From Alkalinema sp. FACHB-956 (GTDB taxonomy: Bacteria; Cyanobacteriota; Cyanobacteriia; Leptolyngbyales; Leptolyngbyaceae): DNA of 64,000 bases. This document shows positions 26,991 through 36,084 of this stretch, in pieces. Under the pieces are notes generated by a model, which worked only from the letters and a program-made list of their open reading frames with translations, was not told where the DNA came from and did not search any database. Within the stretch, counting starts at the first letter, position 1, and every line of letters starts with the position of its first letter. The DNA lies in assembly GCF_014697025.1 (NCBI RefSeq), contig NZ_JACJRC010000006.1, forward strand, positions 124,001-188,000. Direction: 5' to 3'. The position numbers were made by a program, and so were the translations under genes.

Positions 26991-27031
26991 AAGGCACTGA
27001 AGGGGGGATAGCTCTATGGGTTGGGCGATCG

Positions 27032-27218
27032 TTAGTGAGCATTGTCCTGCTGTAATTGCTGAATTTGCTCAATTGACCAGCCCGTTGCCCGGACAATCAG
27101 ATCAATCTCTGCGCCTTCCCGTAATAGGCTGATGACCAGCGATCGGCGACCTTCCTCGCGGCCTGCCTTCTTCACGGCCTTCTTCCAAGACGGATTGATA
27201 GGTAACGGACTCACGCAT
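27032..27218 (-). pseudogene. C-terminal remnant of an Rpn/DUF4351-type nuclease-transposase family gene
   Basis: The tail REEGRRSLVISLLREGAEID and the ending ATGWSIEQIQQLQQ are characteristic of the C terminus of Rpn-type (PD-(D/E)XK transposase-like) proteins common in cyanobacteria. Upstream in another frame stands MRESVTYQSVLEEGREEG, the part that normally precedes it, so a frameshift lies near 27160. The N-terminal nuclease domain is missing. Nonfunctional remnant. Confidence 0.72.
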
Positions 27219-27224
27219 CACATA

Positions 27225-27600
27225 TTCACCCCAGCATTGCCAGACTCACTCACCAGCTTACCAAAGGCATCATAGGTAAATGCAAGACTTCAGCCAATCG
27301 CAATATTGAGTACTATTCATTAGATAGGCGGATTACCTGCACTAAATAAACCTAGATCATTCATCTCGAATTACGCTGCAAGCTTGGTAAAGTCAAGGTT
27401 CTAGTCATAGATCTCAAATAGGCTCTATAGGCTTCTTGTAAATCATTTCCATAATCGAATAGTTGACCCTCCGATCGTGTTGCAACGACTTCACCACTGG
27501 CTGCGCATCTGGCAGCACTGGAGTGATTGTATTTAGGGAGTCGATTAATCTCTCCAGTTATATTATTCCGAATATTACGAAGCCTTTTCCCATGATGAGA
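27225..27600 (-). pseudogene. Decayed Rhs/YD-repeat-like remnant
   Basis: On the minus strand, 27282-27238 reads FTYDAFGKLVSESG, a classical YD/Rhs repeat. Further upstream (about 27580-27390) an open stretch without start codon reads SHHGKRLRNIRNNITGEINR and continues to LFDYGNDLQEAYRAYLRSMT before a stop, possibly the tail of an Rhs-associated toxin or an unrelated fragment. No intact frame joins these pieces. It abuts the Rpn remnant. Confidence 0.5.
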
Positions 27601-27676
27601 CTGCCCTGAGTTTTCTGAATTCCTAATGTTTCAAAGAGGAGATTGAGCCTCTTTTTTGTAGAGTAAAAGAAGCAAG

Positions 27677-29059
27677 ATGTGGAGACAAAATGAGATGGAA
27701 AGATGTATGTGCACAGAAATTGATCCAACGATTGAGTCAATCATTAGTTCAAGGATTAGCAGAATTATCCTTTTCACCCTGTGCTGTATACTCTCTGGTC
27801 TATTACTGGGATGCCAAACAGTTCCACAGAACATTGCCCCCCCCATTACCTTAAGCCTGTGGCATGGGGTGAATCCCCCAGCGAACCGATCGGTCTTGGA
27901 TAACCTGGTCGATCGCTTTAACCAAACCCATCCAGAGATTCACATTGAACCCCGTTATGTGGGCCAGGGAGATCAACAGTTACCCAAAATTTTTGCAGCA
28001 GCAGTAGGTAATGCATTACCGGATCTGTTGTGGTATGCGCCAACCCTGACTGGCCAGTTGGTGGAACTGGATGTTCTACGATCGCTCGATGAGTGGTTAC
28101 CGACAATTCCGGAAAATCAAGCGATCGACCCGGCACTGCGGGACAGCATGGAACTGGAAGGAAAAACCTGGTCAATTCCCTTTGGCACCAATAATGTAGG
28201 CTTATTTTATCGTCCTAGCTTATTTAAAGCGGCGGGAATTACAACGCTGCCGACTACGTGGCAAGAACTACGATCAGTCGCACAGCAGCTAACGCAAGAT
28301 ACCAACGGAGACGGTCAACTCGACCGCCATGGTATATTGCTACCGTTGGGAAAAGGAGAATGGTCAGTCTTTATGTGGCTACCATTTTTCTGGAGCGCTG
28401 GTGGTGAATTGATTGATAACGGTAAAGTGACGGTCAACTCATCGGGCGAGATCGCCGCACTGCAATTTTGGCAGGATCTCATTCAGGATGGCTCTGCAAT
28501 CTTGTCACAACCAGAGCGGGGCTACGAACTCGATCAATTTCTAGCAGGGAAAGTCGCGATGCAATTAACCGGGCCTTGGACCTTGGGACAGTTGCAAAAA
28601 ACGGGCATCGATTTTGCAGTGATGCCCTTTCCACGGCAAACCCGATCGGCAACGGCCATCGGTGGCGAAAATCTATTCGTGATCAAATCCACCCCCGATC
28701 GAGAGCAGGCAGCCTTACAATTTGCCCAATACGTCCTCAGCGAAGCATTTCAAACCACTTGGGGCGTGCAAACAGGCTATTTACCCGTGAATTTAACGGC
28801 ACGGGACAATCCAGCCTATCAACAATTTCGATCGCAGGAGCCTGCTGTAGATATTTTCCTATCCCAAGCAGGGGCCGGTCGATCTCGGCCTATTTTCCTG
28901 GGGTACAATCGCCTTTCTGAAGAAATTGGACGGGCGATTGAAGCCGTATTACTAGGACGATTAGCACCAGAAACCGCTCTAAACACTGCACAACATCACA
29001 TAGAATTAACCGCAGCATCAGGATATTTCAACACAGCCGCCAAGGGTGGAGATGCCTGA
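27677..29059 (+). CDS. ABC-type sugar-binding lipoprotein (solute-binding family 1)
   Basis: Periplasmic substrate-binding protein of a carbohydrate ABC importer. After an n-region with several possible starts (ATG 27677, 27695, 27707) a hydrophobic segment ends in the lipobox LLLGC, followed by a family-1 fold: ITLSLWHGVNPP, LVDRFNQTHPEIHIE, ALPDLLWYAPT, SIPFGTNNVGLFYRPSLF, KVAMQLTGPWTLG, and the C-terminal ALQFAQYVLSE. No permease or ATPase gene is adjacent, so it is either an orphan or serves a transporter encoded elsewhere. Its 3' end overlaps the convergent gene by 64 bases. Confidence 0.88.
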   Translation: MWRQNEMERCMCTEIDPTIESIISSRISRIILFTLCCILSGLLLGCQTVPQNIAPPITLSLWHGVNPPANRSVLDNLVDRFNQTHPEIHIEPRYVGQGDQQLPKIFAAAVGNALPDLLWYAPTLTGQLVELDVLRSLDEWLPTIPENQAIDPALRDSMELEGKTWSIPFGTNNVGLFYRPSLFKAAGITTLPTTWQELRSVAQQLTQDTNGDGQLDRHGILLPLGKGEWSVFMWLPFFWSAGGELIDNGKVTVNSSGEIAALQFWQDLIQDGSAILSQPERGYELDQFLAGKVAMQLTGPWTLGQLQKTGIDFAVMPFPRQTRSATAIGGENLFVIKSTPDREQAALQFAQYVLSEAFQTTWGVQTGYLPVNLTARDNPAYQQFRSQEPAVDIFLSQAGAGRSRPIFLGYNRLSEEIGRAIEAVLLGRLAPETALNTAQHHIELTAASGYFNTAAKGGDA

Positions 29060-29364
29060 AACCAGCTTTGCCACTGTTCTAGAGGGATTTCGGGCGGTGT
29101 CCAGTTGGGATCCCTAGGGTGCAGCGTTCGCCACCCCAACCACCCCGATCGAGTCGGAGCGATCGAGCCTGTCCAGAGAATGGCTCCATCCTCCGCCAAA
29201 ATCGTTAATTCCTGCCCCGTTTGCAGGCAATGCATTCCCGTTAACGCCCATCCACCTTCCCGGCTTTGGGCATGATTACGATCTTGGAAAATCCGCCACA
29301 CCTCGCCTTCCATCCCTTGGGCACTGTATTCCGCAATCCAACCTTGCAATGTCATTGGTGCCAT
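28996..29364 (-). CDS. Hypothetical protein, 122 residues
   Basis: Not recognised. Acidic, Trp-rich soluble protein (GWIAEYSAQG, GEVWRIFQD, GWLGWRTLHP, EQWQSWFQ). I start it at ATG 29364 (MAPMTLQGW); the longer upstream frame passes through a 19-bp tandem repeat and looks untranslated. It converges with the sugar-binding protein gene and the two coding regions overlap by 64 bases, so its last residues need checking. Confidence 0.5.
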   Translation of the reverse strand: MAPMTLQGWIAEYSAQGMEGEVWRIFQDRNHAQSREGGWALTGMHCLQTGQELTILAEDGAILWTGSIAPTRSGWLGWRTLHPRDPNWTPPEIPLEQWQSWFQASPPLAAVLKYPDAAVNSM

Positions 29365-29370
29365 GACTCT

Positions 29371-29408
29371 ATGAAAATGGGAACACTCCATGAAAATGGG
29401 AACACTAC
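29371..29408. repeat. 2 x 19 bp tandem repeat
   Basis: ATGAAAATGGGAACACTCC is followed directly by ATGAAAATGGGAACACTAC, just upstream of the minus-strand hypothetical gene. Confidence 0.9.
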
Positions 29409-29479
29409 AGCATTTTTCGGGGGGAATGATAGTTATTCGAAAATCATTCCCCATTATGGTCATCTTTTCATTGTTCAAT

Positions 29480-30676
29480 TTACTTAACCAGCGTTTCCCA
29501 TCGCTTATACACTTGTTGTAGCGATCGGGGCATACTCTTGACTTCCAGATCAATTAGCTGAACCATTGCGTATTGGGTTTGATAAGTCGTTGTCGGGTAG
29601 TCGGCTAGGGCAGCGGACGTGAGGTAGCTCAGACCATTTAGGTTCGGGAAACGGGCTTGCTCCAAACTCTGTTTAAACTCTGCAACCTGTTTAGGGGTCA
29701 AAGTTTTGCGCACCACAGGCCGAGATTTAATCGTTGGCCCTACCGTCCATTCAGTCACTTTGCCATCTTCCGTTAGGGTTACCGTCGTCACCATACCTGC
29801 AAGGCCACCGGATACCGTGCTTCGGAAAACCACGTTAGATTCTACCGTGGGAGCCTGATCACCACCCAACAGTTCAAAGGAAACCCGCACAGGAGGGGTC
29901 ATTGCACCGCTGGCCGTAGAATTTTGGGCAATCCGATCGCCGGATTGATCCAAATGATAGACAAAACTACGATTGGGGCCGGTGACGATCGCTTGCCAAC
30001 CCTGAATGAAAATTTTAGTACAAGCTTGATTGGGACGATAAATCCCTAAACACCCATCAAATCCAGCTTCTTTCACCTCTGCAATTTTCAGTTTGCCTCT
30101 GGGAATGCGGGTATCGCGGGAAACCTGGCGCAATAGCTTAGCAGCCACCTGTTTGGATAGGCCAGTGGGTTGGGGAATCGCAGGTTTCGTGGTTTGCATC
30201 GGGTCTTCGAGGCGCACAATATTTCCGGTACGATCGGTGCGATACACCCAATTTTGCTCGGTTCCATGACTCACCGTCACCTGCCAACCCAGTACCGTCG
30301 CCAACGTACAAGGTTCCATCTTAGCTAAACCTAAACAACCATCGGGCCATTGCTGTTCGGAATAACTAACAACCTGAATTTTTTCAACGCCGAAACGCTG
30401 CTGAAGATCTGTTTGAATAGCAGAGATGACTTCATTCGGTAATTTTGACTGAGCGATCGAAGTCGCGATCGGAGTTAGACCCAGCAGGGTTTCTGGCGAT
30501 AGAGCATTGGTTACATGGGTCTGCGTGGCTTTTATCGGCGTAGCATTAGTCTGCGCTAGCGTGGGCTGCACGGCACCCAGAAGCACCAAACTGGAGCAAA
30601 CAACGCTAGACCCGATCAGCGCCAAACCACTGCGGAACAAAGTTGGAGACGAAAGAGCAAAATGGGGACGTGTCAT
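29480..30676 (-). CDS. Exported hypothetical protein with duplicated Cys-containing domain
   Basis: Signal peptide (ALIGSSVVCSSLVLLGAV then QPTLAQ), followed by two repeats of a ~75-residue module: QQWPDGCLGLAKMEPCTLAT...GWQVTV and AGFDGCLGIYRPNQACTKIF...GWQAIV. Each contains a DGCLG...C...GWQ pattern suggesting an internal disulfide. The C-terminal ~120 residues carry VSFELLGG and resemble other cyanobacterial exported proteins of unknown function. A periplasmic or surface location is inferred; role unknown. Confidence 0.7.
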   Translation of the reverse strand: MTRPHFALSSPTLFRSGLALIGSSVVCSSLVLLGAVQPTLAQTNATPIKATQTHVTNALSPETLLGLTPIATSIAQSKLPNEVISAIQTDLQQRFGVEKIQVVSYSEQQWPDGCLGLAKMEPCTLATVLGWQVTVSHGTEQNWVYRTDRTGNIVRLEDPMQTTKPAIPQPTGLSKQVAAKLLRQVSRDTRIPRGKLKIAEVKEAGFDGCLGIYRPNQACTKIFIQGWQAIVTGPNRSFVYHLDQSGDRIAQNSTASGAMTPPVRVSFELLGGDQAPTVESNVVFRSTVSGGLAGMVTTVTLTEDGKVTEWTVGPTIKSRPVVRKTLTPKQVAEFKQSLEQARFPNLNGLSYLTSAALADYPTTTYQTQYAMVQLIDLEVKSMPRSLQQVYKRWETLVK

Positions 30677-31030
30677 AAAGCTTCACCAGATAATTGAGTA
30701 TAGTTACGCACAAGTCACTGCACACAAGTCACTGTGGACAAGTCACGTACAGTGCTTTACCCAATACTCTAGCAACGCTATTTTTTGCTCCGGTTGTTGT
30801 TACTGAACTTGATACAGAGAATTTTTGTCGCCAATCCCTGAGGTGCGTGCCTCTGCCCGATCGTAGATCGCGCCTATTATTGCCCTATTGAGGGATAATC
30901 TCTCACCTTTATGGGTTGGATCGTGCGATCGAAAGATTACCCCCTAGGGTACCGCCATTGGCAAGTTCCCTAGACAAAATTGAGATATCGCTACACCACT
31001 ACACATCAGTTCTCTGCTAAGGAGTTCCTC
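30677..31030 (+). promoter_or_regulatory. Divergent spacer ahead of the first LamG-companion gene
   Basis: No gene. Short ACAAGTCAC repeats occur near 30710-30745. AAGGAG at about 31019 is the ribosome-binding site for the gene starting at 31031. A promoter was not firmly identified. Confidence 0.4.
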
Positions 31031-32491
31031 ATGGCGTATACATTGAATGATCTCGGCCAAGTCTTTCTGAGTCAGTTACATCAAATTACAACGGGCGGCG
31101 ATCAAACCGTTCCGCCCTCGAAAGATACGTTTATTTCCTGGTGCGAACCCGGCATTCCCTTTATGCCAGAAGATTTCCTCTTTTGTGCCAAGGGGATGGG
31201 CGGCGGTAAGGATGCGGAAGAAGATAAATTGCTAGTACAACAGGCATTTAATCTGGCCAATTTAATCGATTTTATTCCCGATCCTCGCCGGACTTACAAT
31301 AACGATCAGCAACAAACGATTTTCAGCACTTCCGAAGCCCGTCTGAGTCATCTTTATGGTGAAATCTTACGCTTTTCCAAAGTGGTTTCCTATGAATTGA
31401 GCGATAAAGAAAAAGCCAAGCTGGAAAAATTCCGGAATTTGCTCCGGACTACGAAAGTGGTGAAGGATATCATCACCGACGAAGATAAGGAAGTTACGGA
31501 CGACGGCCCCGTCAAGAAAGCCTACGATGCCAAGATGGCAGAGTACATTGCAGCAGCCACGGAATACAACGCAAAACGCATCGCGGCCCAAAGTGCGACC
31601 GGGGCAGACGGCAAGCAGGCAGTGGCCGATTGGACGAATAACGCGCAACTGTACCGTCTGCGGGTTAAAGCTGCGATGGATGCCTGGGTGTCTGGTGGCT
31701 ATCGTAATGAAGTCGATCAGATGAATGCTTATATCAACCAGGTTACACAACGGGATCTCCTACTGTGGAAACAACGGTTATTGGAATTCTACGAAGATGC
31801 AGATCAAAACGGATTGGGTGCCGGACAAACCTTTAAATACACCACGCTGATTCCCGGCAATTTCGCGTCCAGCGGCGGTTGGACAAACTATTCCGTCAGT
31901 CATTCAGCAGTCAATAGTTCCTCCCGATCGTCTACTTCATCGTGGAATGCTGGGGCACGGGTAAACTTTGGTCTATTCAGTGTCGGCGGTGGCGCGAGTG
32001 GTTCTTCGCAGAAATATTCCAGCAACTTTGGGCTTTCTAGCTTCAAGCTCAGTTTTGAACTGGCACAGGTTGTGATTTCACGGCCTTGGTTCTATCCTGA
32101 GTTCTTCATGAATCGTGGTTGGACACTGCGTAAAGGGGAAGGCTGGACCTATGGCGATATGCCATCGGATGGTGCAGCACCACCCAAGGGCAACTTGGTG
32201 GGTTACCCCACAACGATCCTGTTCGCCCGCAATATTTCGATCGAGTCTGCGGAATTTGTCTCAGCCTATCGCGAATTTAGCAAGCAGGTTAGTGGCGGCG
32301 GCAGTGTGGGTTGGGGGCCGATTCGTCTCAGCGGGGGCTATTCCCACGGCAGCAAAGGTCACGACTACAACAGCGATGCCAAGGGCGCAACGCTAAAGGT
32401 TCCGGGAATGCAAATTATCGGTTTCGTCAATCATCTCATTCCGAAGTCTCCCAATCCACTCCCGGAATTGAAGAACGCAGAGTTCAATTAA
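31031..32491 (+). CDS. Unknown protein with Ser/Thr-rich amphipathic stretch, companion A
   Basis: 486 residues, no signal peptide; family not recognised. The N-terminal ~280 residues are mostly helical with charged coiled-coil-like stretches. Residues ~285-343 are rich in Ser, Gly and aromatic residues in alternation (NSSSRSSTSSWNAGARVNFG and onward), resembling a membrane-inserting beta hairpin. Then come RPWFYPEFF and ILFARNISIE, shared in pattern with the protein at 32709, and a tail MQIIGF...IPKSPNPLPEL also shared. Start at ATG 31031 with AAGGAG; an upstream extension is rejected. I infer a secreted or pore-forming partner of the neighbouring proteins; this is unproven. Confidence 0.65.
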   Translation: MAYTLNDLGQVFLSQLHQITTGGDQTVPPSKDTFISWCEPGIPFMPEDFLFCAKGMGGGKDAEEDKLLVQQAFNLANLIDFIPDPRRTYNNDQQQTIFSTSEARLSHLYGEILRFSKVVSYELSDKEKAKLEKFRNLLRTTKVVKDIITDEDKEVTDDGPVKKAYDAKMAEYIAAATEYNAKRIAAQSATGADGKQAVADWTNNAQLYRLRVKAAMDAWVSGGYRNEVDQMNAYINQVTQRDLLLWKQRLLEFYEDADQNGLGAGQTFKYTTLIPGNFASSGGWTNYSVSHSAVNSSSRSSTSSWNAGARVNFGLFSVGGGASGSSQKYSSNFGLSSFKLSFELAQVVISRPWFYPEFFMNRGWTLRKGEGWTYGDMPSDGAAPPKGNLVGYPTTILFARNISIESAEFVSAYREFSKQVSGGGSVGWGPIRLSGGYSHGSKGHDYNSDAKGATLKVPGMQIIGFVNHLIPKSPNPLPELKNAEFN

Positions 32492-32551
32492 ATTCTGCTC
32501 TGGATTCTCTCAGGGTCTTAATGGTTAACCGCTAGCTTTCTCCCAGATGAT

Positions 32552-32618
32552 GACCCCAGTGATGTACTCCAGTGATGTACCCCAGTGATTGCATGCAGAG
32601 CTGGGGTCTTCTCTTTTC
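32552..32618 (+). terminator. Terminator between companion genes A and B
   Basis: GACCCCAG (32552) or ACCCCAG (32579) can pair with CTGGGGTC (32601-32608), followed by the pyrimidine-rich TTCTCTTTTC. The alternative 5' arms come from a direct repeat of CCAGTGATGTAC type. Confidence 0.7.
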
Positions 32619-32708
32619 AAAGTCCTGAGCATCCAATTTTGACGACTTCTGTGATGGTTTTCTTAATCGATCGAGTTTTACCCGTTATGTGGGTTTGTTG
32701 AGGTGTTT

Positions 32709-34586
32709 ATGGTCAATTCAGTCACCAGTGCAGCCGCTAGCTCAGTGACGAGTAACGTTGTCGCTGCATTATTAACGAAATTAGAATTACTCTATGGCAA
32801 AGCCAATGCGAGTGGCGGCTTGGCGAGTAATAATAGTTTTTTGTCCTTCCAATTCCCCGCAATTCCGTTATCTAACCGTGATTTAAGTTTTGCGATTCCC
32901 GAAGAGGCCGCTAAACTCACTATTCAAGAACAACAGGAACTCGCTGCAAATTTTGCCCGCTTGGTGAATCTGATTCCTGCGGTGAGCCAAGTCTGGTCAT
33001 CGGATCAACGATCGCTGTGGAGTGTGTATAACCAAGTCCTGACCCAGGCAGCGGTAGTGGATGAAGTGTGGACTCCAGCGGAAGCAGCGGAATATCAACA
33101 GGCCAGAGCCTTACTGGATTCTCCGAAGTTTGATACCTATTCCACCTATCAACAGGCACACATCGCCGCCCAAACGGAATATCTAGAGCATAAATTAACC
33201 GCAGATCATTCTACTGATCCGGCAGTCAAGCAAACCTGGCTTGCCGTTGAGGAACCGCTGTATAAAGCCAAGGTCGATCGGGCGTTGAATGAGTGGACGA
33301 TTAAAGGCGCTAAGCTGGAAATTGAAGAAGCCCTGCGAGATGTCTCACGGCTGATGCGGCGACGCCCCCAAGTAGCTTGGGAGGAATGGCAACAAAAGTT
33401 TCAGCAATCCTATAAAACGGATTTAGAAAACCAGGATTTCTATCTGACTGCGTTCTATCCTGAGGATTTTTTCCGGCCCGATCGGCAAAGTACTTGGACA
33501 AAATTAACACTGGACGCCAACGAGATTGCCGCCTTGAGCAGCAAAGCACCGGAGGGCATTCGCCGCGTGGCGGATCAGGCGGGTGGCACCACGGCCCAAG
33601 CCGTTGATTTGGAAATTACGAAACTCTCTGTGGAACTGACGCGGATTCCCATTCTACGATCGTGGTTAGATCCCAGTTTGTTCACCAGTCCGTTTTGGCG
33701 ATGGACGGATGGGCGTCCAGTCCTCTCCGATGGCCAAAACCCACCCCAGGGGCAACTCTCGGCCTACACAACTTCTATGATTTTTGCCCGCAATCTGACG
33801 ATCGAACTCAAGCCCGATTCCGCAAAAAACGCGCAGGTAATTAGCGATTTGCAGTCTGGGAAATTACGCCTATTGGGGCCATTGCCCCTGAAACCGATTC
33901 CCAAAACGGTCAACCCCAAGGCAATTCGTAGCTTAGAAGCCGGTGCAATTTCGCTCAAATCCGCCGATCCCCAACTAGTACAGCAGGTGATTGCCGTCAA
34001 ACGGGAACTCAAAATTAGTTCTGCGGAAATTGACGTGGTGGCAGCGAAGAAAGGCATTTCCACCATCCCTGCGGAAGGTGCCACTGTTCAACCGAAAGGG
34101 GCGCAAGTGATAGATCAACCCGCAGTCCAGCAGGTTCAACCCAAGCTCGATCGCGCGGATATGGCGGTTAATCCCGGTGTACTCAAGCGGATGGATTTGG
34201 GCGGAATTCGCGCAGTGCGGATGGAGGCTCCAGCAGCCAGTAGCCAAAAGTTCCAAGCCATGGATGCCCGCTTGTTTAAGCAAGTGCAATCGGTGCCCGT
34301 GCGGTCAGATTTAACGGCCCAAGTGGACAAGAGCAAGCTGCTCAGAGACCTGGGGGATATGGCCAATGAAGATATAGCCCGTCGTCCTGGTGAGGTATTC
34401 CGACGGCCCCCCATCCGGCCTTTGCCGCCGATCGTGGTGGCTCCACCTACCGACAATCCCCCACCGTCACCGCCCCCAACACCCACGCCGCCGATCGTTG
34501 AGGCCATTGTGGATATGCAGTTGATTGCCTTTATCTGCGAGAAGTTACCCAAGGCCCCCAATCCCGATCCCAATTTGCATTGGTAG
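32709..34586 (+). CDS. Unknown protein related to companion A, with Pro-rich C-terminal linker, companion B
   Basis: 625 residues, not recognised. The N-terminal half is helical like companion A (LDSPKFDTYSTYQQAHIAAQ). RSWLDPSLF near 317 and SMIFARNLTIE near 358 match companion A's RPWFYPEFF and ILFARNISIE, with SDGQNPPQGQL matching SDGAAPPKGNL. The Ser-rich hairpin of companion A is lacking. A long low-complexity region follows, then a Pro-rich linker (PPPTPTPP) and the tail MQLIAF...LPKAPNPDPNL, shared with companion A. Start at ATG 32709 after GAGG. Paralogue of companion A with changed middle and tail. Confidence 0.65.
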   Translation: MVNSVTSAAASSVTSNVVAALLTKLELLYGKANASGGLASNNSFLSFQFPAIPLSNRDLSFAIPEEAAKLTIQEQQELAANFARLVNLIPAVSQVWSSDQRSLWSVYNQVLTQAAVVDEVWTPAEAAEYQQARALLDSPKFDTYSTYQQAHIAAQTEYLEHKLTADHSTDPAVKQTWLAVEEPLYKAKVDRALNEWTIKGAKLEIEEALRDVSRLMRRRPQVAWEEWQQKFQQSYKTDLENQDFYLTAFYPEDFFRPDRQSTWTKLTLDANEIAALSSKAPEGIRRVADQAGGTTAQAVDLEITKLSVELTRIPILRSWLDPSLFTSPFWRWTDGRPVLSDGQNPPQGQLSAYTTSMIFARNLTIELKPDSAKNAQVISDLQSGKLRLLGPLPLKPIPKTVNPKAIRSLEAGAISLKSADPQLVQQVIAVKRELKISSAEIDVVAAKKGISTIPAEGATVQPKGAQVIDQPAVQQVQPKLDRADMAVNPGVLKRMDLGGIRAVRMEAPAASSQKFQAMDARLFKQVQSVPVRSDLTAQVDKSKLLRDLGDMANEDIARRPGEVFRRPPIRPLPPIVVAPPTDNPPPSPPPTPTPPIVEAIVDMQLIAFICEKLPKAPNPDPNLHW

Positions 34587-34622
34587 CCAGAGGCACCCCC
34601 TTCGGTCAATTCAACTGTTCGA

Positions 34623-34665
34623 AATCCCCCGATCGTATTTCTGCACGAGACGCGATCGGGGGATT
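34623..34665 (+). terminator. Long hairpin after companion B
   Basis: AATCCCCCGATCG pairs perfectly with CGATCGGGGGATT (13 bp). No T-run follows on the plus strand, so its terminator function is likely but not certain. Confidence 0.7.
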
Positions 34666-34671
34666 AGCACG

Positions 34672-34690
34672 AAAAAGCCCCTTGCGGGGC
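34672..34690 (-). terminator. Rho-independent terminator, dnaN side
   Basis: On the minus strand GCCCCGCAAGGGGC is followed by TTTTT, about 110 bases downstream of the dnaN stop codon. Confidence 0.8.
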
Positions 34691-34802
34691 ATCCATCAGA
34701 GAAGCACACTTGAATAAACTTCTAGCGCAGTAAGCATCTGAATGAACGAACGCCTAGAGTCAGAAACGGGCTCAGAACTTTGACCGTAGCTACGATCGCA
34801 GC

Positions 34803-35948
34803 CTACCCTCTCACCTGCACAGGCATGACGAGATAGGTCATCTTGAGATTACCTAGAGGCGACAGAATCACAGGACTCGTGGACGTGTTCAACTGCATTT
34901 GAACATCCGTTGTGTTCAAGACCTTGAGGCCATCGATCAGATATTTCACATTAAATGCCACTTCCAAATCTTCACCCGTGATCTGGGCTGCAATGGTTTC
35001 GCGACCACTGCCCACATCCTGGGCATCAACGGAAAGCGTCACAGATTGTTGATGGCTATTGATACTCAATTTGACAATGTTATTGCGCTGATCCGCAATC
35101 ACTGAAATCCGCTCCAGCCCACCTAACAACGATCGCCGATCGATCGTCATTTGATGACTAAACGATCGGGGAATCAGCTGGCGATAATTTGGGTACTGCG
35201 CCTCCAGCAACCGACTGGTCAGCCGTTGATCGGCCCATTCAAACACCACTTGCCCTTGATCAAACTTCACCGTCACCGTGGCACTGCTGCCTCGCTCCAG
35301 CATTTTGATCAATTCTTGCAGCGCCTTCGCCGGAATCGTCACATCAATCTTCGGAGTGTCTTCGCCGCTGTCCTGTTGGTTCACCGTTTGCACCACCGCC
35401 AGCCGGTGACCATCCGTCGAGGCAAACTCCAGCCCCTCCGCCTGCAAGCTCAGGTGAACCCCCGTTAACACCTGCTTCGTTTCGTCGCTGCTGGCTGAAA
35501 ACAAGGAACTGCGCAACCCTTCGATCAACGCCTCAGCGGACAACTGGGCCACATCCCCCTCTTCCACGATCGGCAACTCCGGAAAGTCATCCGCCGCCAA
35601 CCCCCGCATTTGATACTTCCCCGATGCATAGGTCAGGGTCGTGAGGATCCCTGCTTCCGGATCCCCCGCCGCATCGTCTAACACGATGTCCCCACTGGGC
35701 AAACGCGACACAATGTCCCCCAACAGTTTGGCCGGTAGCGTCAGCCGTCCCCCCACCTCCACCTGGGCCGGAAAGCTCGTTTGAATGCCCAAACTCAGAT
35801 CAAATGCCGACAGACTGACCAACTGTTTTTCTTCATCGGCATTCAGCAGCACATTGGCTAACACTGGGTGGCTGGGGCGAGAAGACACCGCACGGCTCAC
35901 CAGCGACAAGTGGGTACTCAGTTCACTTTGGGGACAAACCAGTTTCAT
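34803..35948 (-). CDS. dnaN: DNA polymerase III sliding clamp, beta subunit
   Basis: Ring-shaped processivity clamp. The 381-residue protein begins MKLVCPQSELSTHL and shows the three-fold clamp domains, with LPAKLLGDIVSRLP, DEAGI-like AGILTTLTYASGKYQMRG, SATDGHRLA-type STDGHRLAVV and the C-terminal PVILSPLGNLKMTYLVMPVQ, which includes the usual LMPV-like cleft residues. The start at 35948 is chosen by family length; the upstream extension is noncoding. It is downstream of dnaA on the same strand, separated by the oriC-like region. Confidence 0.96.
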   Translation of the reverse strand: MKLVCPQSELSTHLSLVSRAVSSRPSHPVLANVLLNADEEKQLVSLSAFDLSLGIQTSFPAQVEVGGRLTLPAKLLGDIVSRLPSGDIVLDDAAGDPEAGILTTLTYASGKYQMRGLAADDFPELPIVEEGDVAQLSAEALIEGLRSSLFSASSDETKQVLTGVHLSLQAEGLEFASTDGHRLAVVQTVNQQDSGEDTPKIDVTIPAKALQELIKMLERGSSATVTVKFDQGQVVFEWADQRLTSRLLEAQYPNYRQLIPRSFSHQMTIDRRSLLGGLERISVIADQRNNIVKLSINSHQQSVTLSVDAQDVGSGRETIAAQITGEDLEVAFNVKYLIDGLKVLNTTDVQMQLNTSTSPVILSPLGNLKMTYLVMPVQVRG

Positions 35949-36084
35949 GGCAGTAACTCGGATGACAGGTTGAAAGAAGTTGTGATGGAGGGTCGCCCAA
36001 ACAGAGGCAGCCCAAAGCAAGGATCTCTTAATGTTCCTGGCTGGGGATTCAGGGGCTGAAATCCATCCGGCCTTAGATTCTAAA

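Noticed and set aside
34600-34670. tRNA-like GTTCGAAAT near 34618
   Set aside because: No acceptor stem or anticodon arm; the region folds as a long perfect hairpin instead.
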